From contig JALWEL010000032.1 of NCBI GenBank assembly GCA_027014065.1, forward strand, positions 1 through 5,297: a stretch of DNA of 5,297 bases. The letters run 5' to 3'. This DNA is from DHVE2 group archaeon (GTDB taxonomy: Archaea; Thermoplasmatota; Thermoplasmata; Thermoplasmatales; Aciduliprofundaceae). The notes under the pieces were generated by a model. It did not search any database. It had not been told where the DNA came from and was given only the letters and a program-made list of their open reading frames with translations. The position numbers were made by a program, and so were the translations under genes. Numbering within the stretch: position 1 is the first letter of the stretch; each line of letters starts with the position of its first letter. Positions 4,761 through 5,297 of this stretch are shown here, piece after piece.

Positions 4761-5297
4761 ATTGGAAGATATGTATAGAATAAAGATGATGGGCGATGTG
4801 CAAATATCAAAGAACGGCGTTATTTCTTTCGTTGCGGCCAAGATGAGCCGAAGCAAAGACACCTACCAATCGCAAATTTACATATATGACGGTAAATTGA
4901 AGAAATTCACCTCTGGGCCCAAGGACTCCTCCCCGAGATTCACGGAAGACGGAAAAAGATTAGTGTACGTGAGAAGGGGCAAGGACAAATCGGAGCTGAG
5001 GATCATATTGATTGACGGCGGGGAATCTGAGAAAATCGCCGAGCGCAAGGAGGGGTTTTCCTCTCTGATTGTTCGAGGCAATTACGCATATTTCTTATCT
5101 GAGGAGGAAAAAAAGAAGGACGACGATGTGAAGAGAATAAACAGAATTCCATTTTACTTCAACGGCGAGGGATTCATATACGATAAAACCCCGCAGATTT
5201 ACAGGGTAAAGTTGAAAGGTGGAAAGGTCGAGAAACTCACCGAAGAGAAGAGAATAATTCAGGGCTTCGATGTATTCAACGACATGATAATTTATTC
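4756..5297 (+). CDS. S9-family serine peptidase, acylaminoacyl-peptidase-like, N-terminal part (runs off window)
   Basis: The reading frame is open from the ATG at 4756 to the window end: 180 codons plus 2 nt, with no stop. It covers only the start of the N-terminal beta-propeller of a prolyl-oligopeptidase-family (S9) enzyme, which removes short peptides or acylated residues from peptide N-termini in the cytoplasm. Propeller-like strands with turn motifs are visible: QIYIYDGKLKKFTSG (40-54), SPRFTEDGKRLVYVRR (59-74) and QIYRVKLKGGKVEKLTEE (147-164). The block RINRIPFYFNGEGFIYDK (127-144) is very like the conserved R-I-P-Y-x-F-N-G-E-G-F stretch of S9C acylaminoacyl peptidases. The catalytic Ser-Asp-His domain lies beyond the window, so activity cannot be judged. 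There is no signal peptide. A second in-frame ATG at 4771 would remove five residues, but the TATA spacing favours 4756. It is transcribed divergently from the mgtE-like gene. Confidence 0.85.
   Translation, partial: MQLEDMYRIKMMGDVQISKNGVISFVAAKMSRSKDTYQSQIYIYDGKLKKFTSGPKDSSPRFTEDGKRLVYVRRGKDKSELRIILIDGGESEKIAERKEGFSSLIVRGNYAYFLSEEEKKKDDDVKRINRIPFYFNGEGFIYDKTPQIYRVKLKGGKVEKLTEEKRIIQGFDVFNDMIIY

Noticed and set aside
4648..4803. 52-residue N-terminal extension of the mgtE-like protein up to the ATG at 4803
   Set aside because: It would cross the TATA box at 4696-4706 and the peptidase start region, its residues (His- and Trp-rich) do not look like family sequence, and the ATG at 4647 has a good ribosome-binding site and promoter spacing.
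4878..5081. 67-codon minus-strand open frame opposite the peptidase gene
   Set aside because: It is a shadow of the S9 peptidase reading frame, which has clear propeller strands and the RIPFYFNGEGF block.
1..5297. CRISPR array, mobile element, tRNA/rRNA or defence locus
   Set aside because: No regularly spaced repeats, terminal inverted repeats, transposase motifs, cloverleaf sequences or defence-type domains are visible; the window is almost fully explained by five ordinary genes.

Overview
The window looks like a chromosomal stretch from a thermophilic euryarchaeon. The archaeal assignment is firm. It carries an archaeal single-stranded-DNA-binding protein (RPA) with a CCCH zinc motif, the archaeal RPA-associated protein beside it, AT-rich TATA elements placed about 25-35 bp before predicted starts, and GGTGA-type ribosome-binding sites. 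AGA/AGG arginine and ATA isoleucine codons are common, and base composition looks mid-range. A Thermoplasmata / deep-sea hydrothermal vent (Aciduliprofundum-like) relative is my best guess from protein style and gene mix, but that is inference and was not searched.

Layout. Positions 1-64 hold a TATA box, a short leader and a strong ribosome-binding site. Positions 65-2202 hold a two-gene plus-strand replication/repair operon: the large RPA subunit, then the RPA-associated OB-fold protein, 2 nt apart. Positions 2199-4647 hold two minus-strand membrane transporter genes. Upstream is a double-MgtE (SLC41-like) divalent cation transporter. Downstream of it, after 46 bp, is a CPA2-type monovalent cation/proton antiporter. 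The RPA operon and the antiporter gene converge and share 4 nt, so both stop codons lie inside or beside one 10-bp palindrome. Positions 4648-4755 are a compact divergent promoter region. From 4756 to the window edge runs the N-terminal beta-propeller part of an S9-family serine peptidase (acylaminoacyl-peptidase-like), apparently translated from a leaderless mRNA.

How it works together. The RPA pair protects and handles single-stranded DNA in replication and repair. The two transporters plausibly link divalent-cation uptake and cation/proton homeostasis, possibly as one transcription unit with an extra internal promoter. The peptidase is probably an independent peptide-degradation gene. I see no mobile element, CRISPR array, tRNA, rRNA or defence system, and I do not claim a new multi-gene system here. 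The points worth a second look are regulatory and architectural: the overlapping convergent ends, the back-to-back promoters, a 33-codon proline-run ORF in the mgtE leader, a possible Shine-Dalgarno-masking stem before the antiporter gene, and an MCM-like winged helix at the end of the RPA-associated protein.
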